Positions 48,961-64,000 are shown, counted from the first letter of the stretch. The stretch is 64,000 nt of DNA from Rhizomys pruinosus (GCA_009823505.1 VZQC01013731.1:1562313-1626312); one strand, 5' to 3'. Translations and numbers: made by a program. The notes: generated by a model not told the origin, from the letters alone.

Positions 48961-51900
48961 TTTTATATGAACTTGGCAAAGAAGTAAAAGTGTTGTCATT
49001 TGTAGCCTGTGTGTCCTTATAAAATCAAGCAAGAATCTCACAGGAATAATATTTATGGTATGTTTCAGCCTCTTTAGCTATTAATGAATTAAAGTAGGTT
49101 TCGCTCTTTATTGCAGATAAATTGCTGATGTTGTAAATCCTGCCCTTTTCCCTTTACACTCTAGAGAGAAGAAGAAAGAAGCCACCAGAAAAAGAGACAG
49201 GGACAAAGGACAAATAAATGACTTGGGTATCAACATGTACGCCTGAGAAATGTCTACTTATGCCCTATACTTTAGGGCTGTTTCCCAAAGATGCAGTTGA
49301 AACACTGCTTGTAGCCACTGGGCTGGGATGATGGGTGGCATTCCCATGGTGCTCAGGGCCTCCTGCATGTTCACACTGAGACTGTGGCACACGGTCCATA
49401 CTGGAACTTGATTAGAGTCACAGATGCACATGTGACTTCTAGGAAGAATGGATTTATTGAGTGCTTTATCAACATTCTTTTCATGGCAGATTTCCTTTCA
49501 GGCCAGAGAAAAGACTATAGGGGGAAGACTGGTTCTCTGCATTCTCTGTTCATTCACCTGCCTCCATGCTGGGAGAACATGAACAACAGACAAAAGGGAA
49601 AAAATACTAAATAATTCAAGGGGAGAGTTGGTTGCTAAACCCACAGGGCTGAGGCCTACTGCAGTTTCTGGAGAAATAACCTTGTTCTCCAGTTCGGTAA
49701 TAGCTTTAAGTGGCAGGCAAGACTGAGACCCAGTGGCAAAACAGCTCTAGGCACCGCCAGCCACGTGACCTTGCGCAGCTCACCAGCTCTGGGAGGCTCC
49801 CTTTGCTCTGTAAGTGAAACCCTTGTTTTCCCTCCTGCAGGGTGCACAGCTGTGTGGCTGTGACCTGTGTTCCAAGGAGCTCTTTGTCATGTACTGTTGC
49901 CATCAAAACCAGGGGGAGGAATGAGGATGCTGAGTAGAAAGGGAGGCTCCTGCAGAGGATCTCCTTTGAGTATCTGCTGGGTTTTTCTTGGAAGCAGAAG
50001 AGATGTCAGCTGTGAGGATAACAGAAATAAAGCACCTTGTGGTCTGTGGAGTTTGAAGTAATGAGAAGCTGTGTGCAGGGTTCCCACTAGGTACTAAGTA
50101 TTGTATGTGCCCCGTTTAGAACATGGGATGACCACGCCCTCTCTTGAAGGGGGTTTGTGTTTGTGATGATCAGTGCCTGGCACATCCACTCCATCAAGCA
50201 CCTGCTGTGAATCCTGCAATCCTCCAGGACTTTGCAGAGAGCAGGGCCCAGCCAGGCTTTGAGCTCTTCCTTGAGGATCAGACTTTGGCTTTGTTTGCCC
50301 TTAACCTTAATTGCTGGAGAAATGTCAGCTCGCATTGCTAATTGGTTCCTCATCTCAGGTGAGGCCAGGGGATCTAGGAAATGTGGGAAGAGTGAAAGAC
50401 TTGAGACAGTAACCCCTAAGCAGTGTGTGCTGCAAGCCCTGAGCCCCAGAGTAGCCTGGAAAAGGGGCATCAGAAGCTATGCTTGCTCCAAAAACAGCGC
50501 CCTCTTCCTTCTGTCACCTCTGCCCTCCATTTTCCTTACACATGTGAGAAGGTCTAGGTGTAAGCATGTAACTCTAAGATCAAGACCAAGCAGCGGACTA
50601 ACTCATCCTTCCAAGGACCTATATTACAAAGCAACACTAGTTTCTAGGCAAAGTTTGTGAACAAAAGCTTTCCACTCATAGATAGGTTTTCATGAAATCT
50701 CAGAAATCCGTTGTCATTTCCTCTTTCAAGACCTCGACTTTGGCTCATTCTATGATCCCCGAACTCTACTTTTCCAAGGTGTGTGCTACAATCCCATCTG
50801 AAGCAGTAGGATTGGGTGTGAGCCCAGCCCACATCACTAAGAGCACTAGGGCCTCTGAATTAGGGACCCACTGTCATGCTTTAAGAGTCCTGATTGGGGA
50901 CAGCATCTTCAGGGCAAAGCCTCCTGACGTCCTTGGCTAAGTAGAACCTTGTAATGACAGAATATACTATCAAGCTCTAACAGTCACCAGATAGGTCTGG
51001 TCCTTAAAGGCAGCACACTCTGGAAGCTGGCTTACTACAGTCAGAACTGAGTTCTGAGATTCCTCTTTCTCAGTTGTACAAGTGGCTGGTCCTGGTGCAG
51101 TCTGTTTCTAATGGGAACATGTTAATGTAGTCTATATAATTGTGAAGACTGAGTGTGAGTGGACAGAGGCATTTTGCCAGTTAATAGATGCTCACTGGGT
51201 GGTGGCTTCCTTACTCTTGTAGCCTATTTTATCTGTTTCCCTTAAGTTTCTTCTCAGTTGACATCTGCCTTTAGCTGTTGAAGTTGTAAAAGTGATCAAG
51301 TCTGATACGTAGCCTCCAATGGGACACTCAGAATTTATATATTACAGGGGTTTAATGTGAAAAGACTGGCTCCTATTGCCACTGAAGCAGATGACCATGC
51401 ATTTCATGGCTTGAGAAAACAGGACTTTCACTCTTCTGGTTCTGAGGAGGAGGGGCCACGGCCTTTAGCACTGTTGGTGAAGGTGTGTGAAGGTATGGGT
51501 GGTGCGCTTCCCCAGGGGAGGCTCAGTGAGAAAGCAGACTGCCCTCCCCGCTCCCCGCTCGCTCCAGCTTTCCGTGACCTCTTACAGTCACCACATCTCT
51601 CACTCTCCTGTCTCCTTCTTGCCCTGGTGAGGATCTGTGCATAACATTCGGGCTCTTTACCCACTCTGCCTCATCTCAAGGCCTTAACTTAGTTACATCT
51701 GTAAAGTCCCTTCTGCCAGAAAAAGTCACATCTTCCCAGGGTCCAGGAATTGGGATGTGCCCATCTCAGGCATCTGCCTCCTGCCCTGAGTTTTTCATGT
51801 TTTACCGGGAGAACCTGCAGCTCCAACACTTTAGAGATCTTCGCACCATAGCAAGGGTGCTGTGACCCAGCAGAGTTCTGTGGCTCTCCACAGTCACACT

Positions 51901-52944
51901 TTGCCTTTCCTCCAGAGCTGGCACAGAAGTCCTGGGCGGTAATGCTAGATGGTCACAAACAACAGGATCTCGGTGTCCTGTGAAACGCGGCAGCTCTCTG
52001 AGTCATCCACAGGAGATTTGATTAGGTTCCATCTCATTGAGAATATGTGGTGTTCCAAGTATTTTAAATTGGCAAATCCATGAGCTAGAGTCAGTCATTA
52101 TTTGATTCGGCTCAAAGGACCCACAGCAAACCTACTACGTAGAAGTCTTCTCGTCCTCATAAGAACATCTGATTATTACAAACCCCAGGACCCCACTCCA
52201 CGTGGGGCTGCACACAAATATCAGCAGTAATTTTATTATGGGGTGAGCCACACTGCTGTCTCCAGCTCTCTACTGCTTTTAACTCCTACCATCAGACAGC
52301 TTCTTATTTCTTTCATAATCATCAGTTGTGCACCAGCTCTGGCTACACATGGCCAATGACTGAAGGTCTAGTCATGTGCTGGAGGAAGGAACTCCAACAC
52401 TGTTAGGATGCATTAGGATCCGTGATGTAGCAGAGGAACGTTCAGGCCCTGGCATCCTTCTTGGGTCCTTCTTGGGAGGGAACTGGCTTTCCTGACAAGT
52501 CAAGGAAAGAATCATGGAACAGGAAGTATTTCATAAAAGAGGGGAAAAGGACATATATGTGCACCATGGGACATTCAGCCAAGAGGAGTTGAAGACAGAG
52601 CAGGTGAAGTCAGCTAAAGTCAATAGGAACCAGGGCAAGACTGTTTAGCAGGGCACTAACATGGCCAGAGTCTTCTTTCAGGCATGATTTAGCCATGTGC
52701 ATGGAGGAGTACTTAGGACCTACTAGGAAAAAAGAGGAACCAGTATTCAAGTGACAAAAGTCAGAACAGAGGGGCTGGCATGTGGGAGCTAGATATAGCA
52801 GGCAGAATTAGCAGCCAATGTGCATCGTAAGAAGAGCAGACAACAGTGATGGCAAGTGTGGTGTGTTTATGGAGTTAACGAAATAATGTGGAAGGAGAAT
52901 TAATTTTCTAAAGGAAAACGAAGAGCAGAGCATGAACTTAAGCT

Positions 52945-53305
52945 ATTGCTATGGTTTCAATGACTGTCACAGTGTTTATGTGTTCAAGGTTCAGCCCCAG
53001 GGTGATGATATTAGGGGCTCCTATGGGCCTTTAGCAGCTGGGGCCTTGTGAGAAGTCCTCGAGTCATTGGGGGCTTATCTTTGAAGGGGACTGTGACTCC
53101 AGTTCAGTCTCTTTCTGCTTCCTGGCTCATGATATAAGTGGTTTGTTTCACTGTGCCTTCCTTCTAGGGTATGAGGCCTATATGCTATGAGGCTAGAAGC
53201 AATGGGGCTGCACAAGAACCTGGACTAGAACCTCCAGAACATGAGCTAAGTCATAAGTTAGTCACCTCAGGTATTTTGTTACAGTAACAGGAAACTTATA
53301 GATAC
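52945..53305 (+). mobile_element. Ancient MaLR-type LTR relic
   Basis: GCTATGGTTTCAATGACTGT start, AAGTCCTCGAGTCATTGGGG, GCTTCCTGGCTCATGATATA and an end-like CAGGTATTTTGTTACAGTAA. This ordering is that of MST/MLT-type LTRs. Tentative family. Confidence 0.55.
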
Positions 53306-53937
53306 TAAGCATATATATCTGTGATTAATTGAAAATTACACATATGTGCATGTATATATGGATATCTAAAACATACAAAGACCCTTGGGTAAGTGTGACA
53401 CAGAACTAAAGTCCATGGGTGCCACTGAAGGGCAGGGAAGAGGCTAAGGATGGAAAGCCGAGCGTCCTTCCAGATAGCCCCCAAACCATTCAGTTTCCCT
53501 CTCCTCCCTGGCTCCTTTCAAATATCACATGACCAGTGTCTCCCTTCACCCACTATGAAGGGTGTGTTTGCAGCTCACTCCTCATTTCCACTTCCTAAGT
53601 GACGTGTCTAGATGGTAGATGGTGTTTCTTTTAGGGGGAAAGACATCCTGTTATTTCCCCTGAAAATATTGGAAGGATTTTATAAACTTAAATCAAGTAG
53701 ATTTTTTCTGGGAGCTACATCCGAAAAATAAACGCATGAGGCATATAGCCAAAGCTCTCCAAAGAGGTTCTACTGACTATTTTTAGAGTGAATGTGAAGA
53801 TGAAATGCAGGCAGATATGGCTGGAGGAACAGGGCACAGGGCGAGGGAAGGGGGAGGGATGTGTCTCACAGAGACCTCGTGCCCTTGAGAAAAAGAAAAG
53901 GATCGCACTGTTCCGTAAACTTCCACCAGTGTTCATC

Positions 53938-54046
53938 ATCTCTGGGGGTCTCTTTCTGCCTACTGTGGTCTTGAACTAGCAGCAATTCCCCTGCATCAGC
54001 CTCACAGTGCTGGGATTACAGGCAAGCCTCACTATGCCTGCCACAT
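53938..54046 (-). mobile_element. B1-like relic
   Basis: TGGTCTTGAACTAGCAGCAA, then CTCACAGTGCTGGGATTACA and CACTATGCCTGCCACA look like the right half of a very old minus-strand B1 or proto-B1. Confidence 0.6.
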
Positions 54047-54635
54047 CAGTGGTTTTGTATGAGATTCCCTGCAGCATCTTCACAATTATTTATTTAATAT
54101 TTTCTTTTCTGAATCAGTCGACTTTTAAAATTTAAACCATCATACAAATCAAGCAGTATCATTTGAAAATGGAGACTCCCATCATTCCTCATGAATATGT
54201 AAGAGGATTAGTTTTGTAAGTTAAAAGCGTCCATTAAAAAAAGTTGAAAATGACTACATTCTGGCTGGATACTCTTGCTTGCCCGTGGCTATGAACCTGA
54301 GACCCGCTCTGTCTTTGCAAAGGAATGTGATAAGCATGCATTAGAAAAGGCTGAAACACACAGCAGCGCCAAGCAGAGATTTTCCCTTCTAGGTAATCGG
54401 AATGATTGAAATAAATTTGAAAAGAGAACAAGTTTCTTACTAAGGTAATTCAGTGTTATTTAATCTCATGAGCCACTAGTGGCATTCATACTACCCCTGG
54501 GGTAAATTGGCCTGGGATTAAAGCTTAAGGAAAGTGAATGGAGACTGGACAGCCTGAAACCAGCTTAAGGTAGGGTAAAGCCAACTCCCACCCCTCCTCT
54601 GGGGTGTTCAGCTAGAAAAACACAGAGACAGAGAC

Positions 54636-54712
54636 AGGGGTGTAGCTCTACTAGTACTGTGTTTGCTCGGCATTGCAAAGCCTTAGGTTTAATTCCCAGT
54701 GCTACAAAACAA
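54636..54712 (+). mobile_element. ID SINE
   Basis: GGGGTGTAGCTCTACTAGTA, then GCCTTAGGTTTAATTCCCAG and an A-rich end correspond to a diverged tRNA-Ala-derived ID element. Confidence 0.75.
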
Positions 54713-57093
54713 GAATAAGCTCCAAGCAGTGTTTCTTTCTGGTATGTGGAACTTCTGAAGTTCTGGAGAGCCATGCCTGAGGTCTTAAGGTATCAGTACT
54801 GGTGCTGTGCTCTTTGGTGATATTTGATCTCCTTAAGGGAGAATTTCTGGCAAGAGGAAAATCCAAATGTGGCTTAGAGGCCAGAGAGGATGAGTTGGAT
54901 AAGACCAGTGACCTCATATGTCTTGACAGGAGCAGGAAGCACAGCCATTGCTTTTGGCTGATGCCTATGGGCACACCACTTAGCAAACCTTATGTGCTGC
55001 TAATTTAGCAGCAGCACCTCTAGGGAAGAAGGCCTCATGGGCAGTCCGTTATGAGCCATGTACTTTATGTACGTAGATGGGTACTGGACCCATCCGTCAT
55101 CAGGCAGAGAGACCATAGCTTAGCAAGGCCTACGGATGAGTATTTCATATCACTTATTCATTAGCTTCTAAGATCTGACTTTCCGGGACACAACACATGT
55201 TTGAAGTAATTTGAAATGTTAAAAAAAAAAAAATGACAACTCATCTTCTCCCTGTTGCCGTGACAGGGATGCTGTTCTGATCTTTTTGCTTTCATCAGAT
55301 TAATTGCCCGCTCCTTCGCAGTGGTTTGGATACAAGGGTGCAGATACTATCTGGGAAGACAGTCTGGCTCTGAATGGCAAAGAGGGCCAAGTGTTTGGAG
55401 GGGCGGATGCAAATGATGCTTGTTCCCCTAGGATGGAGGAGGACACAAAGGTGTGCAAAGCCAGCTGGGATGTAAGTTCCTTTACAATGCATGCATGTTT
55501 GAAAGAAGTATTAGAAAAATGCAAACATTCTCAGACTCAGTGGAAGGTCACAGTCTAACCAAATATTGTCACTTTTAATTCAGCTTAGAATAACAGACTG
55601 TCAGAATACAAGGTACCACTGAGACCATCTAATTAAAGGCCCTCATTTCTCAAATGAGGGAAACTCAGAAGCCAGAAATTATTTGCTCAGGGGAAGGTCA
55701 CAAAACTCATGGTAGACTGGAAAATAACCACTTGTCCTTTTCCCCAAGATAAACCAAATTTAAAAATAGCATTTAAGGTAACAGAATGCACATCATTTAA
55801 CTACCTGAAGGAAGACTGTCCAAAATGTAAGTGGAAGTTAGTTCAAATTAATTCTTCCTGCTTCTGAATAGTTCTACCCCGCCACTCTCTGTTGAGACAT
55901 TTAATAATTTTTGTCCACTTGGTAATTAGAATTAATTTGCTTAAGATAGGAGACATAAAGAAAAAAAAGAAAAAAAAAGCAATTGATGAAACTGCCTATT
56001 ACATTCCTCAGTTCCACAAACCTTGTTCGAGAACCCCATTTTCTGTGGGAGATTCCTCTTTGAAGAAAAAGACATGGTTTTCTGTTGGAGGTGTTTACTG
56101 GGCAATCTTAAGTCTCCTGTGAAAATATGTGGTCCTCTGTGTAGGGAGCTGATGGGTTCAGTGAGAAAACAGAACCCCAAGGTCCTGCCTGTGTGAGCAT
56201 AGACTGATGCTTAAGTGCCCAGTACCTCATGGGATAAGATACTGGCAGGGGAATGAGAAAACTCTGACAGAAGACACAGCCATCCTTACAGGGCAGTGAT
56301 TTACCTGGGCCCTATCTCTCATTGGAGGGAGAAAGGTCGGTCATGCAGAAAGCAAAAGCATACACTTTTGTCAAAACAAAATTAGACGTCATCAACTGAA
56401 ATGACTGCTTTGACCGAGTTTCCACAGTGCCGCCCAAAGCAGGCTTCCAGCTGTGGAGACACTGATCATTCAGTGGTGACAGCAGGGAGCCTCTGGGTGT
56501 GTGTAGAGATATGCAGTCCCAACAGGCATTCAAAGACAATTTATGGCTGTCCTACAGCAACTCTGGAGAGAGATTATTGTTCCCACTCTATAGCCGAGGA
56601 AGATGAGGCCAGGCCGAGCAGACTGACAGCAGACTTGGGGATCCACACAGAACTTTTGATGTTTCACTTGTACTACTACTAACAATTCCTTTTACTACAG
56701 CCTTGCCCTATATTGGAAGGAAATAGTATTTTTAGAAATGAATGCAAAGTACTCAGCACAATTGTTAGCACAAAGAGAGCTTAGAGTAGAGGACGAGGCA
56801 GTGAGATGGAATTAACTGAGATCATAGACTGGGAATTAGAAAGATCTAGATGTAAGTCTTGAGGCTGGCCCCTTCTTCTCTCAAGAAAATATTCTACATG
56901 ACAAATGGCTGAACTTCCCCAAACTATAACACTCAACTCCTGACCAATACCTGAGATACACACATGTACAGAGAACTAGTTGGGTATCTGTACTCAAGGT
57001 TACCTATGGGTAGGGAAGACTGCATCAAGGAATGTGCTTCTAGACTCGACGGTTAAAAAAACAAGCAGCCCCTGCCTTGCACTTTAGGGTTCA

Positions 57094-57357
<264 letters not shown>

Positions 57358-57466
57358 CTAGTCCCTTCAGCTCGGTTTTCATGATGCCCAGAAGTTATGC
57401 AACCATTATAAATAAGGAAAACGAGCCTGTGACAGCAGGACCTCACATTTCTGGAGGGATTGGTAC

Positions 57467-57653
57467 TTTTTTTTTTTTGGTCTTTTTGAGACAGGGTCTC
57501 CCTATAGCCCCAGCTGTCCTGGAACTAGCTCTGTAGACTAGGCTGGCCTTGAACTCACAAAGATCCGCCTGCCTCTGCCTCTGCCTCTGCCTCTGCCTCT
57601 GCCTCTGCCTCCTGAGTGCTAGGGTTAAAGGCATGCGCCACCACGCCCAGCCT
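57467..57653 (-). mobile_element. B1 SINE with hexamer expansion and 10-bp target duplication
   Basis: Minus-strand B1 flanked by GGATTGGTAC at 57457-57466 and 57654-57663. The normal GCCTCTGCCTC stretch has grown to about seven GCCTCT units (about 57569-57612). Confidence 0.97.
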
Positions 57654-58279
57654 GGATTGGTACATCTTTAACACTTTCAAATCTCAGGTGATTTTCCTGC
57701 TCAGCATCCTGAAAGACGAGATATTTACAAGTGACTAGAAGACAGTATGAAAGCCCTGAGCCCCTCACTTCATCACGGTGCCCTGTCACCTCAGGCAGTT
57801 TGGAGTCTGGCTCCTAATGACCACTGCCAGCTAGTTACTGTTCTTTCCAATTCTGTTTGATGATCTTCAGCCATTGTTTTCTCTTGGTCTTTAGAGTCTT
57901 TCTAGAGGAATAAGTTATCCCAGACCTCAACAAATACTACTCCCGCCCCCGCACACACTGCTGAATCTATCATTCAGGAAAGCAGGCCATGGCTTTCTTC
58001 TCTGCAGATCTATAGCCCCATTCTCATGTAACTGAGTCAATCAATGGAAGACAGCCTCAAGTCAGTAGAGAGGAAGCCTAGCTTAATGGCCACCTCGAGT
58101 CCTTTGTGACAAACACACATAGAACTACAACAATGCAAATTTAGTTAACTCAGAGGATGCAAAGTCCCTTCTTGCTGTTACACCCCCTATCAATTATCAA
58201 CTGGATCCTCATCTTTAGAAAAATCATTTTTTAACCCTGGGTCTCATTAGGGCTTTTCTTCAACCTGTTGACACCTGGA

Positions 58280-58393
58280 AAGCATATATAACCGAAGGAG
58301 TCCCCCCACAGCCACCAAAGCATATATAACCGAAGGAGTCCCCCCACAGGCACCAAAGCATATATAACCGAAGGAGTCCCCCCACAGCCACCA
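58280..58393 (+). repeat. Three tandem 38-bp units
   Basis: Three head-to-tail units starting AAGCATATATAACCGAAGGA and ending CCCCCCACAG(C/G)CACCA. They are identical except for one C/G change in the middle unit. Each holds a TATATAA motif. Confidence 0.97.
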
Positions 58394-58561
58394 AAGCAAA
58401 GTAACTCAGGCAGAGAAAATGAGGTTTCAGTTATGATGGGGAAACATCAGACCTCAAACATTTTGGAGATATGTTGCTTATGGTGACTCACACTCTTACT
58501 TTCTACCCCTTCCCATCGATGACCTCGCCCAGTGATTTTTATCACAAAGAAATTCACCTTA

Positions 58562-59920
<1,359 letters not shown>

Positions 59921-61149
59921 TCAGTGGGAAGGAATGGGGCTATGCACTTGTCCTGGGCTCATCTCCTTTAGGTCTTTAGAGCAGCATCTAATGATGACGT
60001 CTCAGACAAGGAGAATGGCCAGACAGGATGTAGCGGTCCTCTCCTCTTAGTACTTGTAACCCCGCCAGCCATTCCAGCCCGACTGTTCGTCTTAGGGGCT
60101 ATCTGTAATGCATCCTCTGTGGTTGAAATATCATGCTGTTCCAGTCATAATTGCTACAAAGATGAAGAGCAAGTTGTCTAACTATGAGATGCCTGACCTA
60201 CCAAGAGAGCTGATGGGCTGTTTATCAATGGATGCCAGGGAGCAGTTCTGATCCTAAAAGAAGCTCACTATATTAAACAAAAAGACAACAAAATACCATT
60301 TGGAGGATAGTGCCACACTCAGAATGTGTGAATTCCAATAGAAACCTGCTATGTCTAGAACATATGGTTGCTTTTCCCAGAGCATCGAATTCCAGTGCAA
60401 AGATATCAGACCCTTAAATACATCTTCTTGCTGTGGCATGTAAATAGGCAGAGAAGGAGACGACCTGGGGCTCTGCGGCTTTGACCGTACATGATGCTCC
60501 CAAGGGAATGTGCCCATTTATGTCAATCACAAATTCCTCCCTTGGAGCCATTATTTTCTTTCATGCCGATTCTCTGTGTTTCATGGAGGGAAACTTATCT
60601 TCCTAAATAGCCTTACAAGACCCAGTAGGCTGTGAGCAGGGCAGAATCAAGGCATCAGGGAAATGCAGAGGGCTCAGCTCCTTGTGGTAGAGTCATGCTT
60701 GGCTGAAGTTCACATACAGGCAGGGAGCCACATCTGCAGCTTCTTTCGGTGGTGTTGAGCTGAGAACCACAAGCACTGGGTCTGTGGGACCAGTATCTGA
60801 GACTGGACAGCCTTTGCAAACAGTCAAGGAGCACCTGAAAGGGAAGAAAACACAGTCACCAAAGCCAAATCTCTTAGCTGAGTCGTTAGGAGCAGGAATG
60901 CCGAGGATTCCACTCCATGTGCTGCTTCCCTCTGAGAGCCAGGTGTCCTGTGGGTGCAGGGCCTTAAAATAAAAGGCCTCATCTCTGCCTGGATCCCTCC
61001 ACCCTCTACTGGCAGCCATCGCCCAGCTGGCTCCTCTTCATCCATGAAAGCCCACCTGCAATAGCACTGTACAATGGCTTTCTCCTTATCCCCTTTTCTT
61101 AAAAGCAGCTTTCATTTTATTTTACTTTTTTGCAACAACCACAAGCAGG

Positions 61150-61425
61150 AGCCATTACAGTTCCTTCAGATGAATGGTAGATGAATGGTTAAACAAGCTA
61201 TGATACATCCAATGCATAAAATACTACTCAGCAATAAAAAGAAACAAGGTGTCGATATACACCTACCACTTGGATGGAGGGGTGAAGACAAGACCTCTCA
61301 AGAGGTTGCTTTGTATGATTCCATTTACACATCATTCTTGACATGACAGAGCTATAATAGACAGCATGTTAGTGACTACCAGGGTGGAGAGAGGAAGAGG
61401 AAGTGGACATGGCTATAAAATGGCT
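61150..61425 (+). mobile_element. Ancient L1 (L1M-type) 3' fragment
   Basis: GAATGGTTAAACAAGCTATG, then AAAATACTACTCAGCAATAA and AAAAGAAACAAGG, with TATGATTCCATTTACACATC, are the standard L1M 3' UTR text. Confidence 0.88.
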
Positions 61426-61854
61426 GCACAAGGGATCCCTGTCCTCACATCTTTCAGATGCAAGTCACAGCTGTCACTAAATAGTTATTAGTGCATACAT
61501 TTATTGAATGTGCATCATACCACTACCCTGTATCTCCAGAGGCCGGGTCTGAACTCTTCTATTCTGTGCTTGGATTTCCAGCCCTCCTTTGGGTGCCCTG
61601 CAGGTACTTAATGAGCATGTGCCAAAAGAATGCATGGCGGAGTGAAGCCAAGGTCCCCAGGTAGCAGAGGAGAGCCAGGAGATGGTCAGGGCAGGTAGAT
61701 GGCTTAGGTACTCCACACATACCAGAGAACCCATGCTTCTTCCAGCTGCGACTGTGACATTTACTTAAAGACATGAGTTTCCCCTAACATCGTCATTTGT
61801 ATTGCTTTCCAGGAGATAAATGTGCGTGTAATTCTCCGAGGGACATGTACTTGT

Positions 61855-62158
61855 AACAATAACAGCTACCATTTATTGAACACTTATTTTTTACCATGCT
61901 AGGGACTTCCCCCATATCAATCATAAAAACTCACATTTACTAATGTGACAGGTGCTATTCTAAGCTCTCTGCAAGTCTTAACTTGTTCACTCTTGCAAAC
62001 CTCTCTTACAGTGATAGATACTATTGTCTCCATTTTAGAGTTGAGGATATAGGCTCAGAATGGTTAAGTACAGGCCTGAAATAGACACAAATAGTGGTAA
62101 CACCAGGATCTGAACCTAAACAGTGTGCTCTCCAATAGATAACTGCTTATAACACTTC
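61855..62158 (+). mobile_element. MIR SINE relic
   Basis: AACAGCTACCATTTATTGAA, then GTGACAGGTGCTATTCTAAG, TGTCTCCATTTTAGAGTTGA and CACCAGGATCTGAACC follow the MIR consensus over most of its length. The 5' portion near 61900 may be a second overlapping relic. Confidence 0.85.
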
Positions 62159-63445
62159 CCACCCTGCATTTGGGGGTCCAGTGAGGTGCAGCCTACATGT
62201 TTCCCTCAGGGTCATCAGCTTTCCTTGAAGTTGCTAGACAACATCAAGACTACTTTGGCTTTCTCTGCTCATCTGACCTGCTGTGCCTGGGTGTGTATGG
62301 GTTGCAGGTCCCAAAAGGGACATGAGTCCATCTGAAATAGATCCTCTCCCTTACTGACTAAGGACGTAATGGGTTCTTTTTGTATGGATCATTGCTATGC
62401 ATAAAGTTGGGTGACATCCATCAGTGACTATGTCTCATGGGTCTGATGAGAAGTCACTGAGACAGTGTTGACAAAGATCTCAGCCCACAGCCTCACTGGC
62501 AGGAAGCAGTCAGCACATGCTTCCTGTTGCTGGCATCAGGAACATTTCCTGTAGCCATATCGCTCTGTAAGTGCCAGAGAGTGGATGGCTGTGTGTGTTG
62601 ATGGGGAGACAGACCATAGCTTGCAGCAATATGCACAGGGCTCTGTAAACCCACCTGTGGGCGAACCACCTTCTGCAGCTTTTCCAGAGCAGGTAGACCC
62701 TTGTTTAGGATAGAATAAGTAGTGCTGGGGAGACCATCTCAAACCAACCATCTTTCACCAGTCTCATTATGTAATTCCCCAGGGGCATGACTCTATTACT
62801 GCCCCTCCCCATGACACGGCAAACAACTGCTTTAAAATCATTTTAATGATTCTATAACGTTGTATAGGATTTTTAGGTCTAGTTCAATCCAGTCCCTCCC
62901 TCCTATGAGTAAGGGCCCCTTTTTTAAGTAGCAGCTAAGCCTGCCTGGATATTTGTGGGGATAAGGAGCTCAGTAGTTGTTTCATAGCCAAATAATAATT
63001 ATTGTTTGTTGATAATAACAAATATGTTTTTTTGAAAACTCACTGTGATCAAGGGCTGTGTAGGCATTTGGCATTCAATCTGCAACATGACCCCCTGTAC
63101 TTGATCCCAATTTTGTAGAACGAGCAGCTAATATTGGTGAGACCATCAGATGCCTGAATCCAGCAGCTTGTGCCCCACCCCTTCACTTCACAGTCTAGAC
63201 ATCCCCAGGCCTACTTTCGTGAACTTCTTTGCCTAATGATCCTTTATCTTCTTTTTTCGCCTGTAACTGTTCATCGGTGCTTCATTCCACAAACATGAGA
63301 TATAAGCTGCAATTGTGTGAAGCTGGTCTTCATGTTGGTGTATAGGGGCCATGGATTATGTGCCAGACATCGTGTGACTGGTATTTTTCATTTGCTCTCT
63401 TTCTTGTCACTCTTAGAGGCAGATGCTATCAATCCCCCGCTTTGT

Positions 63446-63711
63446 TTGTTTTTTTTTAATATATTTTTATTTTATTTTATTTTATTTATTTCGGTATGTG
63501 TATCAATGTACTGTCTGCATGCAGGTTTGTGCACCCGTGTCGTGCAATGCCGCGGAGGTCAGAAGAGGGTCTCGGATTCCCCTGGAACTGGAGTTCTCCT
63601 GGAATTGGAGTTTCAGATGGCTCTCGGCCGCCATGTGGGTGCTGAGGATCGAACCCGGGTCCTCTGCAAGAGCGGTTGGCGCTCTTAACCGCTAGGCCAT
63701 CTCTCCAGCCC
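63446..63711 (-). mobile_element. Young B2 SINE with internal duplication
   Basis: Complete minus-strand B2 with a long (TTTTA)n tail. The doubled motif CTGGAACTGGAGTTCTC / CTGGAATTGGAGTTTC is present. The target duplication CAATCCCC(C/T)GCTTTGT flanks it. Confidence 0.96.
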
Positions 63712-64000
63712 CAATCCCCTGCTTTGTAAATGAGGATATGGAGGAACAGAAAAATAAGTGGTTCACCCTAAGTTCCTTCCCTGAAAAATGACAGAGCTGA
63801 CCTTTGAGCCTAAGGACTGACCCTGCTCTAGGCTCCTAAGTGCTGGGCTTTGCCACTTTCTCCTTGGGTTGGAGGACCAATCATTCAAAGCAGGGCCAGC
63901 AGCAGGCTTCAGACTCCCTCTGCCCTCTCCTCTGAAAGCCAGTTGTCAATGTGATTTCAGTGATGCTCTTTCTCTGGGAAATCTACGTACCCTATAGCAG

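Overview
This is nuclear genomic DNA from a muroid rodent, probably a cricetid (deer mouse, vole or hamster type). It is dense in B1 and B2 SINEs, with ID elements, a rodent-type hAT-like repeat, and older L1M, L2, MIR and MaLR-like relics. The exact species cannot be read from the sequence. Nothing points to a bacterial, viral or plasmid origin.

Two protein-coding genes are supported. (1) One 96-bp exon of DOCK2 on the + strand (17851-17946) has clean splice sites and encodes a peptide from the middle, helical-repeat part of this haematopoietic Rac exchange factor. (2) The complete coding region of INSYN2B (FAM196B) lies on the - strand in three coding exons: 59914-58563, 57283-57209 and 42139-41953. 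Joined in phase they make 537 codons plus a stop. As in other mammals, INSYN2B sits antisense inside a long DOCK2 intron. The next DOCK2 exon is not in the window, so at least 46 kb after 17946 is DOCK2 intron.

Layout: 1-17.8 kb is SINE-rich DOCK2 intron with several local rearrangements (a tandem duplication with an empty SINE site near 9 kb, and a perfect 118-bp-arm palindrome near 13.9 kb). 17.95-24.5 kb is intron with nested SINEs and L1M/L2 relics. 24.5-29.8 kb holds a 2.77-kb direct duplication plus a fold-back inverted copy around a single N, most simply an assembly error. 30-35 kb is SINE-rich. 36.5 kb has a nine-unit 35-bp minisatellite. 41.5-59.9 kb is the INSYN2B coding span, including a 15-kb intron poor in young SINEs. 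60-64 kb is the upstream flank of INSYN2B, where no promoter could be identified.

The two genes are not a functional unit. DOCK2 acts in leukocyte migration and INSYN2B belongs to an inhibitory-synapse protein family, so the overlap is positional. No convincing new system was found. The items most worth checking are the three rearrangements, the in-frame 75-nt cassette exon of INSYN2B, and the minisatellite that is open in all three minus frames.
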